64,000 nt of DNA from Saccoglossus kowalevskii (GCF_000003605.2 NW_003148901.1:1-64000); one strand, 5' to 3'; counted from the stretch's first letter, positions 1 through 14,750 are shown. Made by a program: numbers and translations. Notes: a model not told the origin generated them from the letters alone.

Positions 1-146
1 CAAGATTCACATTCATGCACACAGTAACATAAATTATGGCAACATATTATGTATAACTTGGCTATTATCCAGATTGACATTCATGCACACAGTAACATGA
101 ATTATGGCAACATATTATGTATAACTTGGCAATTATCCAGATTCAC

Positions 147-170
147 ATTCATGCACACAGTAACATGAAT
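147..170. repeat. Dyad symmetry in each monomer (7-bp arms, 10-nt spacer)
   Basis: In the reference monomer attcatg (147-153) is followed after ten bases by its reverse complement catgaat (164-170). Both arms are kept in most copies; the commonest change in the right arm is cataaat and in the left arm attaatg or atgcatg. It could form a small hairpin. Known context: short dyads have been proposed as a shared property of centromeric satellites that lack CENP-B boxes. Whether this one has a role is inference. Confidence 0.8.
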
Positions 171-177
171 TATGGCA

Positions 178-188
178 ACATATTATGT
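178..188. repeat. Second dyad: 11-nt near-perfect palindrome acatattatgt
   Basis: acata-t-tatgt is an inverted repeat with 5-bp arms and a single central base, eight bases after the larger dyad. It lies in one of the best-conserved parts of the unit. Recurrent variants (atataatg, atactatg, atattacg, atattctg, atattgtg) each break one arm position and act as subtype markers. Confidence 0.75.
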
Positions 189-3100
189 ATAACTTGGCAG
201 TTATCCACATTCACATTCATGCACACAGTAATATGAATTATGCCAACATATTATGTATAACTTGGCAATTATCCAGATTCACATTCATGCACGCAGTAAC
301 ATGAATTATGCCAACATATTATGTATAACTTGGCTATTATCCAGATTCACATTCATGCAAACAGTAACATAAATTACGGCAACATATAATGTATAAATTG
401 GCAATTATCCAGATTCACATTCATGCACACAGTAACATAAATTATGGCAACATATTATGTATAACTTGGCTATTATCCAGATTTACATTCATGCACACAG
501 TAACATGAATTATGTCAACATATTATGTATAACTTGGCAATTAACCAGATTCACATTCATGCACACAGGAACATGAATTATGACAACATATTATGTATAA
601 CTTGGCAATTATTCAGATTCACATTCATGCACACAGTAACATGAATTATGGCAACATATTATGTATAACTTGGCAATACTCCAGATTCACATTCATGCAC
701 ACAGTAACATGAATTATGGCAACATATTATGCATAACTTGAAAATTCTCCAGATTCACATTCATGCACACAGTAATATGAATTATACCAACATATTATGT
801 ATAACTTGGCAGTTATCCAGATTCACATTCATGCACACAGTAATATGAATTATGACAACATATTATGTATAACTTGGCAATTATTCAGATTCACATTCAT
901 GCACACAGTAACATGAATTATGGCAACATATTCTGTATAACTTGGCAATTATCCAGATTCACATTCATGCACACAGTAACATGAATTATGCCAACATATT
1001 ATGTATAACTTGGCAGTTATCCAGATTCACATTCATGCACACAGTAATCTGAATTATGACAACATATTATGTATAACTTGGCAATTATTCAGATTCACAT
1101 TCATGCACACAGTAACATGAACTATGGCAACATATTATGTATAACTTGGCAATTATCCAGATTCACATTCATGCACACAGTAACATGAATTATGCCAACA
1201 TATTATGTATAACTTGGCAATTATCCAGATTCACATTCATGCACACAGTAACATGAATTATGGCAACATATTATGTATAACTTGGCAATTATCTAGATTA
1301 ACATTCATGCACACAGTAACATGAATTATGTCAACATATTATGTATAACTTGGCAATTATCCAGATTCACATTCATGCACAGTGACATGAATTATGCCAA
1401 CATATTATGTATAACTTGGCAATTATTCAGATTCACATTCATGCACACAGTAATATGAATTATGGCAACATATTATGTATAACTTGGCTATTATCCAGAT
1501 TCACATTCATGCACACAGTAACATGAATTATGACAACATATTATGTATAACTTGGCAATCGTCCATATTCACATTCATGCACACAGTAACATGAATTATG
1601 GCAACATATTATGTATAACTTGGCAATCTTCCATATTCACATTCATGCACACACTAACGTGAATTATGGCAACATATTATGTATAACTTGGCTATTATCC
1701 AGATTCACATTCATGCACACAGTAACATAAATTATGGCAACATATTATGTATAACTTGGCTATTATCGAGATTGACATTCATGCACACAGTAACATGAAT
1801 TATGGCAACATATTATGTATAACTTGGCAATTATCCAGATTCACATTCATGCACACAGTAACATGAATTACGGCAACTTATTAAGTATAACTTGGCAGTT
1901 ATCCAGATTCACATTCATGCACACAGTAACATAAATTATGGCAACATATTATGTATAACTTGGCTATTATCCAGATTTACATTCATGCACACAGTAACAT
2001 GAATTATGTCAATATATTATGTATAACTTGGCAATTATCCAGATTCACATTCATGCACAGGGGAACATGAATTATGCCAACATATTATGCATAACTTGAC
2101 AATTATCCAGATTCACATTCATGCACACAGTAACATGAATTATGGCAACATATTATGTATAACTTGGCTATTTATCCAGATTCACATTCATGCACATAGT
2201 GACATGAAATATGCCAACATATTATGTATAACTTGGCAATTATCCAGATTCACATTCATGCACACAGTGACATGAATTATGCCAACATATTATGTATAAC
2301 TTGGCAATTATTCAGATTCACATTCATGCACACAGTAACATGAATTATGGCAACATATTATGTATAACTTGGCAATTATCCAGATTCACATTCATGCACA
2401 CAGTAACATGAATTATGGCAACATATTATGTATAACTTGGCTATTATCCAGATTGACATTCATGCACACAGTAACATGAATTATGGCAACATATTATGTA
2501 TAACTTGGCAATTATCCAGATTCACATTCATGCACACAGTAACATGAATTATGGCAACATATTATGTATTATTTGGCAGTTATCCAGATTCACATGCATG
2601 CACACAGTAATATGAATTATGCCAACATATTATGTATAACTTGGCAATTATCCAGATTCACAGTCATGCACACAGTAACATGAATTATGCCAACATATTA
2701 TGTATAACTTGGCTATTATCCAGATTCACATTCATGCACACAGTAACATAAATTATGGCAACATATAATGTATAAATTGGCAGTTATCCAGATTCACATT
2801 CATGCACACAGTAATATGAATTATGCCAACATATTATGCATAACTTGGCAGTTATCCAGAATCATATTCATGCACACAGTAACATGAATTATGGCAACAT
2901 ATTATGTATAACTTGGCAATTATCCAGATTCACATTCATGCACACAGTAACATGAACTATGGCAACATATTATGTATAACTTGGCTATTATCCAGATTCG
3001 CATTCATGCACACATTAACATGAATTATAGCAACATATTATGTATAAGTTGGCACTTATCCATATTAACATTCATGCACACAGTAACATGAATTATGGCA

Positions 3101-3819
3101 ACATATTATGTATAACTTGGCTATTATCCAGATTCACATTCATGCACACAGTAACATGAATTATGGCAAAATATTATGTATAACTTGGCAATTATCCAGA
3201 TTCACATTCATGCACACAGTAACATGAACTATGGCAACATATTATGTATAACTTGGCAATTATCCAGATTCACATTCATGCACTCAATAACATGAACTAT
3301 GACAACATATTATGTATAACTTGGCAATTATCCAGATTCACATTCATGCACACAGTAACATGAATTATGCCAACATATTATGTATAACTTATCACTTCTC
3401 CAGATTCACATTCATGCACACAGTAATATGAATTATACCAACATATTATGTATAACTTGGCAGTTATCCAGATTCACATTCATGCCACAGTAATATGAAT
3501 TATGACAACATATTATGTATAACTTGGCAATTATTCAGATTCACATTCATGCACACAGTAACATGAATTATGGCAACATATTCTGTATAACTTGGCAATT
3601 ATCCAGATTCACATTCATGCACACAGTAACATGAATTATGGCAACATATTATGTATAACTTGGCTATTATCCAGATTCACATTCATGCACATAGTGACAT
3701 GAAATATGCCAACATATTATGTATAACTTGGCTATTATCCAGATTCACATTCATGCACACAGTAACATGAATTATGCCAACATATTATGCATAACATGCA
3801 ATTATTCAGATTCACATTA

Positions 3820-6800
3820 ATGCACACAGTAACATGAATTATGGCAACATATTATGTATAAGTTGGCAATTATTCAGATTCACATTCATGCACACAGGAA
3901 CATGAATTATGGCAACATATTATGTATAACTTGGCAATTATTCAGATTCACATTCATGCACACAGGAACATGAATTATGGCAACATATTATGTATAACTT
4001 GGCAATTATCCAGATTCACATTCATGCACACAGTAACATGAATTATGACAACATATTATGTATAACTTGACAATTATTCAGATTCACATTCATGCACACA
4101 GGAACATGAATTATGGCAACATATATTATGTATATGTTGGCAATTATTCAGATTCACATTAATGCACACAGTAACATGAATTATGACAACATATTATGTA
4201 TAACTTGGCAATTATCCAGATTCACATTCATGCACACAGGAACATGAATTATGACAACATATTATGTATACGTTGGCAGTTATTCAGATTCACATTCATG
4301 CACACAGGAACATGAATTATGGCAACATATTATTTATAAATTGGCAATTATCCAGATTCACATTCATGCACACAGTAACATGAATTATGGCAACATATAT
4401 TATGTATAACTTGACAATTATCCAGATTCACTTTCATGCACACAGTAACATGAATTATGGCAACATACTATGTATACAGTGGCAATTATTCAGATTCACA
4501 TTCATGCACACAGGAACATGAATTTTGCCAACATATTATGTATAAGTTGGCAATTATCCAGATTCACATTCATGCACACAGTAACATGAATTATGGCAAC
4601 ATATTATTTATAAATTGGCAATTATATAGATTCACATTAATGCACACAGTAACATGAATTATTGCATCATATTATGTATAACTTGGCAATTATCCAGATT
4701 CACATTCATGCACACAGTAACATGAATTATGGCAACATATTATTTATAAATTGGCAATTATCCAGATTCACATTCATGCACACAATACCATGAATTATGG
4801 CAACATATTATGTATAACTTGGCAATTATCCAGATTCACATTCATGCACACAGTAACATGAATTATGGCAACATACTATGTATACGTTGGCAATTATTCA
4901 GATTCACATTCATGCACACAGGAACATGAATTTTGCCAACATATTATGTATAACTTGACAATTAACCAGATTCACATTCATGCACACAGGAACATGAATT
5001 ATGCCAACATATTATGTATAAGTTGGCAATTATCCAGATTCACATTCATGCACACAGTAACATGAATTATGGCAACATATTTTTTATAAATTGGCAATTA
5101 TATAGATTCACATTAATGCACACAGTAACATGAATTATTGCATCATATTATGTATAACTTGGCAATTATCCAGATTCACATTCATGCACAAAGTAACATG
5201 AATTATGGCAACATATTATTTATAAATTGGCAATTATCCAGATTCACATTCATGCACACAATACCATGAATTATGGCAACATATTATGTATAACTTGGCA
5301 ATTATCCAGATTCACATTCATGCACACAGTAACATGAATTATGGCAACATATTATGTATAAGTTGACAATTATCCAGATTCACATTCATGCACACAGTAA
5401 CATGAATTATGGCAACATATTATTTATAAATTGGCAATTATCCAGATTCACATTCATGCACACAGTAACATGAATTATGACAACATATTATGTATAACTT
5501 GGCAATTATTCAGATTCACATTCATGCACACAGGAACATGAATTATGGCAACATATTATGTATAACTTGGCAATTATCCAGATTCACATTCATGCACACA
5601 GTAACATGAATTATGGCATCATATTATGTTTAAGTTGGCAATTATTCAGATTCACATTCATGCACACAGGAATATGAATTATGGCAACATATTATGTAGA
5701 AGTTGGCAATTATCCAGATTCACATTCATGCACACAGTAACATGAATTATGGCAACATATTATGTATAAGTTGGCAATTATTCAGATTCACATTCATGCA
5801 CACAGGAACATGAATTATGGCAACATATTATGTATAACTTGGCAATTATTCAGATTCACATTCATGCACACAGGAACATGAATTATGGCAACATATTATG
5901 TATAACTTGGCAATTATCCAGATTCACATTCATGCACACAGTAACATGAATTATGACAACATATTATGTATAACTTGACAATTATTCAGATTCACATTCA
6001 TGCACACAGGAACATGAATTATGGCAAGATATATTATGTATATGTTGGCAATTATTCAGATTCACATTAATGCACAGAGTAACATGAATTTTGACAACAT
6101 ATTATGTATAACTTGGCAATTATCCAGATTCACATTCATGCACACAGGAACATGAATTATGACAACATATTATGTATACGTTGGCAGTTATTCAGATTCA
6201 CATTCATGCACACAGGAACATGAATTATGTCAACATATTATGCATAACTTGGCAATTATCCAGATTCACATTCATGCACACAGTAACATGAATTATGGCA
6301 ACATATTACGTATAACTTGGCTATTATCCAGATTCACATTCATGCACACAGTGACATGAAATATGCCAACATATTATGTATAACTTGGCAATTATCCAGA
6401 TTCACATTCATGCACACAGGAACATGAATTTTGCCAACATATTATGTATAACTTGACAATTAACCAGATTCACATTCATGCACACAGGAACATGAATTAT
6501 GCCAACATATTATGTATAAGTTGGCAATTATCCAGATTCACGTTCATGCACACAGTAACATGAATTATGCCAACATATTATGTATAACTTGGCAGTTATC
6601 CAGATTCACATTCATGCACACAGTAATATGAATTATGCCAACATATTATGCATAACTTGGCAGTTATCCAGAATCATATTCATGCACACAGTAACATGAA
6701 TTATGGCAACATATTATGTTTAAGTTGGCAATTATTCAGATTCACATTCATGCACACAGGAATATGAATTATGGCAACATATTATGTAGAAGTTGGCAAT

Positions 6801-7460
6801 TATCCAGATTCACATTCATGCACACAGTAACATGAATTATGGCAACATATTATGTATAAGTTGGCAATTATTCAGATTCACATTCATGCACACAGGAACA
6901 TGAATTATGGCAACATATATTATGTATATGTTGGCAATTATTCAGATTCACATTAATGCACACAGTAACATGAATTATGACAACATATTATGTATAACTT
7001 GGCAATTATCCAGATTCACATTCATGCACACAGGAACATGAATTATGACAACATATTATGTATACGTTGGCAGTTATTCAGATTCACATTCATGCACACA
7101 GGAACATGAATTATGGCAACATATTATTTATAAATTGGCAATTATCCAGATTCACATTCATGCACACAGTAACATGAATTATGGCAACATATATTATGTA
7201 TAACTTGACAATTATCCAGATTCACTTTCATGCACACAGTAACATGAATTATGGCAACATACTATGTATACAGTGGCAATTATTCAGATTCACATTCATG
7301 CACACAGGAACATGAATTTTGCCAACATATTATGTATAAGTTGGCAATTATCCAGATTCACATTCATGCACACAGTAACATGAATTATGGCAACATATTA
7401 TTTATAAATTGGCAATTATATAGATTCACATTAATGCACACAGTAACATGAATTATTGCA
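3820..7460 (+). repeat. Block B satellite domain, left copy
   Basis: A distinct set of subtypes dominates: aggaacatg in place of agtaacatg, attatttataaattgg, tatacgttgg or tatacagtgg in place of tataacttgg, cacattaatgcac, aattatatagattc, and a +2 insertion giving caacatatattatg. The stretch at 4.13-4.66 kb recurs at 6.93-7.46 kb with a constant shift of 2,794 bp (tatacagt at 4,473 and 7,267). Loss of the tataac TAA in these subtypes is why several 66-codon open frames appear (4,457-4,657; 4,865-5,065; 6,159-6,359; 7,251-7,451). They are not genes. Confidence 0.8.
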
Positions 7461-9560
7461 TCATATTATGTATAACTTGGCAATTATCCAGATTCACATT
7501 CATGCACACAGTAACATGAATTATGGCAACATATTATGTATAACTTGGCAATTATCCAGATTCACATTCATGCACACAGTAACATAAATTATGGCAACAT
7601 ATTATGTATAACTTGGCAATTATCCAGATTCACATTCATACACACAGTAACATGAATTATGACAACATATTATGTATAACTTGGCAATTATCCAGATTCA
7701 CATTCATGCACACTGTAACATGAATTATGACAACATATTATGTATAACTTGGCAATTATCCAGATTCACATTCATGCACACAGTAACATGAATTATGGCA
7801 ACATATTATGTATAACTTGGCAATTATCCAGATTCACATTCATGCACACAGTAACATGAATTATGACAACATATTATGTATAACTTGGCAATTATCCAGA
7901 TTCACATTCATGCACACAGTAACATGAATTATGGCAACATATTATGTATAACTTGGCAATTATCCAGATTCACATTCATGCACACAGTAACATAAATTAT
8001 GGCAACATATTATGTATAACTTGGCAATTATCCAGCTTCACATTCATGCACACAGTAACATGAATTATGGCAACATATTATGTATAACTTGGCAATTATT
8101 AAGATTCACATTAATGCACACAGTAACATGAATTATGGCAACATATTATGTATAACTTGACAATTATCCAGATTCACATTCATACACACAGTAACATGAA
8201 TTATGACAACATATTATGTATAACTTGGCAATTATCCAGATTCACATTCATGCACACAGTAACATGAATTATGGCAACATATTATGTATAACTTGGCAAT
8301 TAACCAGATTCACATTCATTCACACAGTAACATGAATTATGCCAACATATTATGTATAACTTGGCAATTATCCAGATTCACATTCATGCACACAGTAACA
8401 TGAATTATGGCAACATATTATGTATAACTTGACATTATCCAGATTCACATTCATGCCACAGTAATATGAATTATGTCAACATATTATGTATAACTTGGCA
8501 ATTATTCAGATTCACATTCATGCACACAGTAACATGAATTATGGCAACATATTCTGTATAACTTGGCAATTATCCAGATTCACATTCATGCACACAGTAA
8601 CATGAACTATGGCAACATATTATGTATAACTTGGCAATTATCCAGATTCACATTCATGCACACAGTAACATGAATTATGCCAACATATTATGTATAACTT
8701 GGCAATTCTCCAGATTCACATTCATGCACACAGTGACATGAATTATGGCAACATATTATGAATAAATTGGCAATTATCCAGATTCACATTCATGCACACA
8801 GTAACATGAATTATGCCAACATATTATGTATAACTTGGCTATTATCCAGATTCACATTCATGCACACAGTAACATGAATTATGGCAACATATTATGTCTA
8901 ACTTGGCAATTATCCAGATTCACATTCATGCACACAGTAACATGAACTATGGCAACATATTATGTATAACTTGGCAATTATCCAGATTCACATTCATGCA
9001 CACAGTAACATGAACTATGACAACATATTATGTATAACTTGGCAATTATCCAGATTCACATTCATGCACACAGTAACATGAATTATGCCAACATATTATG
9101 TATAACTTGGCAATTCTCCAGATTCACATTCATGCACACAGTAACATGAATTATGCCAACATATTATGTATAACTTATCACTTCTCCAGATTCACATTCA
9201 TGCACACAGTAATATGAATTATACCAACATATTATGTATAACTTGGCAGTTATCCAGATTCACATTCATGCACACAGTAACATAAATTATGACAACATAT
9301 TATGTATAACTTGGCAATTATTCAGATTCACATTCATGCACACAGTAACATGAATTATGGCAACATATTCTGTATAACTTGGCAATTATCCAGATTCACA
9401 TTCATGCACACAGTAACATGAACTATGGCAACATATTATGTATAACTTGGCAATTATCCAGATTCACATTCATGCACACAGTAACATGAATTATGCCAAC
9501 ATATTATGTATAACTTGGCAATTATTCAGATTCACATTCATGCACACAGTAACATGAATT
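7460..9560 (+). repeat. Near-consensus satellite domain
   Basis: From about 7,500 to 8,430 the units are unusually close to consensus, differing mainly at position 38 (tatggcaac or tatgacaac). From 8,430 the mix becomes richer in gaactatggc, ttatacc, attctcc and caacatattctg subtypes. A 2-bp deletion unit (catgccacag, near 8,453) is shared with 3,483. No gene-like sequence. Confidence 0.55.
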
Positions 9561-12500
9561 ATGGCAACATATTATGTATAACTTGGCTATAATCCTGATT
9601 CACATTCATGCACACAGTAACATGAATTATGCCAACATATTATGTATAAATTGGCAATCGTCCATATTCACATTCATGCACACAGTAACATGAATTATGG
9701 CAACATATTATGTCTAACTTGGCAGTTATCCAGATTCACATTCATGCACAGTGACATGAACTATGCCAACATATTATGTATAACTTGGCAATTATCTAGA
9801 TTCACATTCATGCACACAGTGACATGAATTATGCCAACATATTATGTATAACTTGGCAATTATTCAGATTCACATTCATGCACACAGTTACATGAATTAT
9901 GGCAACATATTATGTATAACTTGGCTATTATCCAGATTCACATTCATGCACACAGCAACATGAATTATGCCAACATATTATGTATAAATTGGCAATCGTT
10001 CATATTCACATTCATGCACACAGTAACATGAATTATGGCAACATATTATGTATAACTTGGCTATTATCCAGATTCACATTCATGCACACAGTAACATGAA
10101 TTATGGCAACATATTACGTATAACCTGGCAATTATCCAGATTCATATTCATGCACACAGTAACATAAATTATGACAACATATTATGTATAAGTTGGCAAT
10201 TATCCAGATTCACATTCATGCACAGAGTAACATGAATTATGGCAACATATTATGTATAACTCGGCAGTTATCCAGATTCACATTCATGCACACAGTAATA
10301 TGAATTATGGCAACATATTATGTATAACTTGGCAATAATCCAGATTCACATTCATGCACACAGTAACATGAATTATGCCAACATATTATGTATAACTTGG
10401 CTATTATCCAGATTCACATTCATGCACACAGTAACATAAATTATGGCAACATATAATGTATAAATTGGCAATTATCCAGATTCACATTCATGCACACAGT
10501 AACATTAATTATGCCAACATATTATGTATAACTTGGCATTTATCCAGATTCACATTCATGCACACAGTAATATGAATTATTCCAACATATTATGCATAAC
10601 TTGGCAGTTATCCAGAATCATATTCATGCACACAGTAACATGAATTATGGCAACATATTATGTATAAGTGGGCAATTATCAGATTCACATTCATGCACAG
10701 GGGAACATGAATTCTGCCAACATATTATGCATAACTTGGCAGATATCCAGAATCATATTCATGCATACAGTAACATGAATTATGGCAACATATTATGTAT
10801 AACTTGGCAATTATCCAGATTCACATTCATGCACACTGTAACATGAATTATGCCAACATATTATGTATAACTTGGCAGTTATCCAGATTCACATTCATGC
10901 ACACAATAATATGAATTATGCCAACATATTATGCATAACTTGGCAGTTATTCAGAATCATATTCATGCACACAGTAACATAAATTATGGCAACATATAAT
11001 GTATAAATTGGCAATTATCCAGATTCACATTCATGCACACAGTAACATGAATTATGCCAACATATTATGTACAACTTGGCATTTATCCAGATTCACATTC
11101 ATGCACACAGTAAGATAAATTATGGCAACATATAATGTATAAATTGGCAATTATCCAGATTCACATTCATGCACACAGTTACATGAATTATGCCAACATA
11201 TTATGTATAACTTGGCAGTTATCCAGATTCACATTCATGCACACAGTAATATGAATTATGCCAACATATTATGCATAACTTGGCAGTTATCCAGAATCAT
11301 ATTCATGCACACAGTGACATGAATTATGGCAACATATTATGTATAACTTGGCAAATATCCAGATTCACATTCATGCACACAGTAACATGAACTATGGCAA
11401 CATATTATGTATAAGTTGGCACTTATCCAGATTCACATTCATGCACACAGTATCATGAATTATGGCAACATATTATGTATAACTTGGCTATTATGCAGAT
11501 TCACATTCATGCACACAGTAACATGATTTATGGCAACATATTATGTATAACTTGGAAATTATCTAGATTCACATTCATGCACACAGTAACATGATTTATG
11601 GCAACATATTATGTATAACTTGGCAATTATCTAGATTCACATTCATGCACACTGTAACATGAATTATGCCAACATATTATGTATAACTTGGCAGTTATCC
11701 CAGATTCACATTCATGCACACAGTAATATGAATTATGCCAACATATTATGCATAACTTGGGCAGTTATCCAGAATCACATTCATGCACACAGTAACATGA
11801 ATTATGCCAACATATTATGTATAACTTGGCTATTATTCAGATTCACATTCATGCACACAGTAACATGAATAATGACAACATATTATGTATAACTTGGCAA
11901 TTATCCAGATTCACATTCATGCACACAGTAACATGAAATATGCCAACATATAATGTATAACTTGGCAATTATCCAGATTCACATTCATGAACACAGTAAC
12001 ATGAATTATGCCAACATATTATGTATAACTTGGCAGTTATCCAGATTCACATTCATGCACACAGTAACATGAAATATGCCAACATATTATGTATAACTTG
12101 GCAATTATCCAGATTCACATTCATGCACTCAGTAACATGAAATATACCAACATATTATGTATAACTTGGCTATTATCCAGATTCACATTCATGCACACAG
12201 AAACATGAATTATGCCAACATATTATGTATAACTTGGCAATCGTCCATATTCACATTCATGCACACAGTGACATGATTTATGCCAACATATTATGTATAA
12301 CTTGGCAATTATTCAGATTCACATTCCTGAACACAGTAACATGAATTATGGCAACATGTTATGTATAACTTGGCAATTATCCAGATTCACATTCATGCAC
12401 ACAGTAACATGAATTATGGCAACATATTACGTATAACTTGGCAATTATCCAGATTCACATTCATGCACACAGTAACATAAATTATGACAACATATTATGT

Positions 12501-14750
12501 ATAACTTGGCAATTATCCAGATTCACATTCATGCACACAGTAACATGAATTATGCCAACATATTATGTATAACTTGGCCATTATCCTGATTCATATTCAT
12601 GCACACAGTAACATAAATTATGACAACATATTATGTTTAACTTGGCAATTATCCAGATTCACATTCATGCACACAGTAACATGAATTATGGCAACATATT
12701 ATGTATAACTTGGCTATTATCCAGATTCACATTCATGCACACAGTAACATGAATTATGGCAACATATTCCGTATAACTTGGCAATTATCCAGATTCACAT
12801 TCATGCACACAGTAACATAAATTATGACAACATATTATGTATAACTTGGCAGTTATCCAGATTCACATTCATGCACACAGTAACATGAATTATGGCAACA
12901 TATTATGTATAACTTGGCTATTATCCAGATTCACATTCATGCACACAGTAACATGAATTATGGCAACATATTATGTATAACTTGGCTATTATCCAGATAC
13001 ACATTCATGCACACAGTAACATGAATTATGGCAACATATTATGTATAACTTGGCTATTATCCAGATTCACATTCATGCACACAGTAACATGAATTATGGC
13101 AACATATTATGTATAACTTGGCAATTATCCAGATTCACATTCATGCACACAGTAACATGAATTATGGCAACATATTACGTATAACTTGGCAATTATCCAG
13201 ATTCACATTCATGCACACAGTAACATAAATTATGACAACATATTATGTATAACTTGGCCATTATCCAGATTCACATTCATGCACACAGTAACATGAATTA
13301 TGGCAACATATTATGTATAACTTGGCAATTATCCAGATTCACATTCATGCACACAGTAACATGAATTATGCCAACATATTATGTATAACTTGGCAATTAT
13401 CCAGATTCACATTCATGCACACAGTAACATGAACTATGGCAACATATTATGTATAACTTGGTAATTATCCAGATTCACATTCATGCACACAGAAACATGA
13501 ATTATGGCAACATATTATGTATAACTTGGCAGTTATCCAGATTCACATTCATGCACACAGTAATATGAATTATGCCAACATATTATGTATAACTTGGCAA
13601 TTATCCAGATTCACATTCATGCACACAGTAACATGAATTATGCCAACATATTATGTATAACTTGGCTATTATCCAAATTCACATTCATGCACACAGTAAC
13701 ATAAATTATGGCAACATATAATGTATAAATTGGCAATTATCCAGATTCACATTCATGCACACAGTAACATGAATTATGCCAACATATTATGTACAACTTG
13801 GCATTTATCCAGCTTCACATTCATGCACACAGTAAGATAAATTATGGCAACATATAATGTATAAATTGGCAAATATCCAGATTCACATTCATGCACACAG
13901 TTACATGAATTATGCCAACATATTATGTATAATTTGGCAGTTATCCAGATTCACATTCATGCACACAGTAATATGAATTATGCCAACATATTATGCATAA
14001 CTTGGCAGTTATCCAGAATCATATTCATGCACACAGTGACATGAATTATGGCAACATATTATGTATAACTTGGCAAATATCCAGATTCACATTCATGCAC
14101 ACAGTAACATGAACTATGGCAACATATTATGTATAAGTTGGCACTTATCCAGATTCACATTCAAGCACACAGTATCATGAATTATGGCAACATATTATGT
14201 ATAACTTGGCTATTATGCAGATTCACATTCATGCACACAGTAACATGATTTATGGCAAAATATTATGTATAACTTGGCAATTATCTAGATTCACATTCAT
14301 GCACACAGTAACATGAATTATGCCAACATATTATGTATAACTTGGCTATTATCCAGATTCACATTCATGACCACAGTAACATGAAATATGTCAACATATT
14401 ATGTATAACTTGGCTATTATCCAGATTCACATTCATGCACACAGTAACATGAATTATGGCAACATATTATGTATAACTTGGCAATTATCCAGATTCACAT
14501 TCATGCACACAGTAACATGAATTATGGCAACATATTACGTATAACTTGGCAATTATCCAGATTCACATTCATGCACACAGAAACATGAATTATGCCAACA
14601 TATTATGCATAACTTGGCAATTATCCAGATTCACATTCATGCACACAGTAACATGAATTATGGCAACATACTATGTATAACTTGGCTATTATCCAGATTC
14701 ACATTCATGCACACAGTGACATGAAATATGCCAACATATTATGTATAACT
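9560..14750 (+). repeat. Mixed satellite domain with aagataaatt subtypes
   Basis: Includes the ctataatcctg / attggcaatcgtcc / cagcaacatg series at 9.58-10.15 kb, which recurs at 42.6-44.1 kb; units with gtacaacttggcatttatcc followed by aagataaatt near 11,069 and 13,791; and gaatcatattc units. The 13.27-14.61 kb part is an almost unchanged copy of 30.82-32.15 kb (separate entry). No gene is visible. Confidence 0.55.
13270..14606 (+). repeat. Segment duplicated at 30,818-32,154
   Basis: Four private markers line up at one constant shift of 17,548 bp: ggtaattatcc (13,460 and 31,008), ccaaattc (13,673 and 31,221), gtacaac (13,791 and 31,339) and catgaccac (14,366 and 31,914). So about 1.3 kb is colinear with no net indel and few substitutions. 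Ends were placed where the two copies stop agreeing and are approximate. Confidence 0.85.

Larger units (their letters stand above)
138..205 (+). repeat. Representative satellite monomer (68 bp)
   Basis: A nearly consensus unit chosen as the reference for monomer coordinates used here (1 = c of cagattcac, 68 = c of ttatc). Variable positions seen across the array: 22-28 (agtaacat, agtaatat, agtgacat, aggaacat, aggggaacat), 38 (tatgNcaac with all four bases), 51 (tatgtataac or tatgcataac), 62-63 (ggcaatt, ggctatt, ggcagtt, ggcactt, ggcattt) and 66-68/1-3 (ttatccag, ttattcag, ttatctag, ttctccag, tcgtccat). Positions 5-20 and 40-50 are comparatively constant. These variants combine into the subtype blocks described in the other entries. 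Confidence 0.9.
1..3820 (+). repeat. Mixed-subtype satellite domain (left end)
   Basis: Ordinary 68-bp units of many subtypes with no single repeating order. Recognisable pieces are: about 420-800, matching the order at 18.06-18.45 kb and 44.84-45.2 kb (agatttac, tgtcaac, aattaacc, aggaac, then gcataacttgaaaat); 1,624-1,880, matching 47,367-47,620; and about 1,950-2,350, a class A run (gatttac, tcaatatatt, cacagggg, catagtgac). No gene is present. Domain limits are approximate. Confidence 0.6.

Noticed and set aside
138-205. Monomer as a product of an older internal 22-bp repeat (tggca at positions 36-40 and 58-62)
   Set aside because: The second tggca lies 22 bp after the first, close to one third of 68, but the surrounding bases agree too little to support a threefold origin.
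3820-7460. TATA-box-like attatttataaatt in block B
   Set aside because: It is an AT-rich subtype variant present in tens of units with no gene downstream; no other promoter element was seen.
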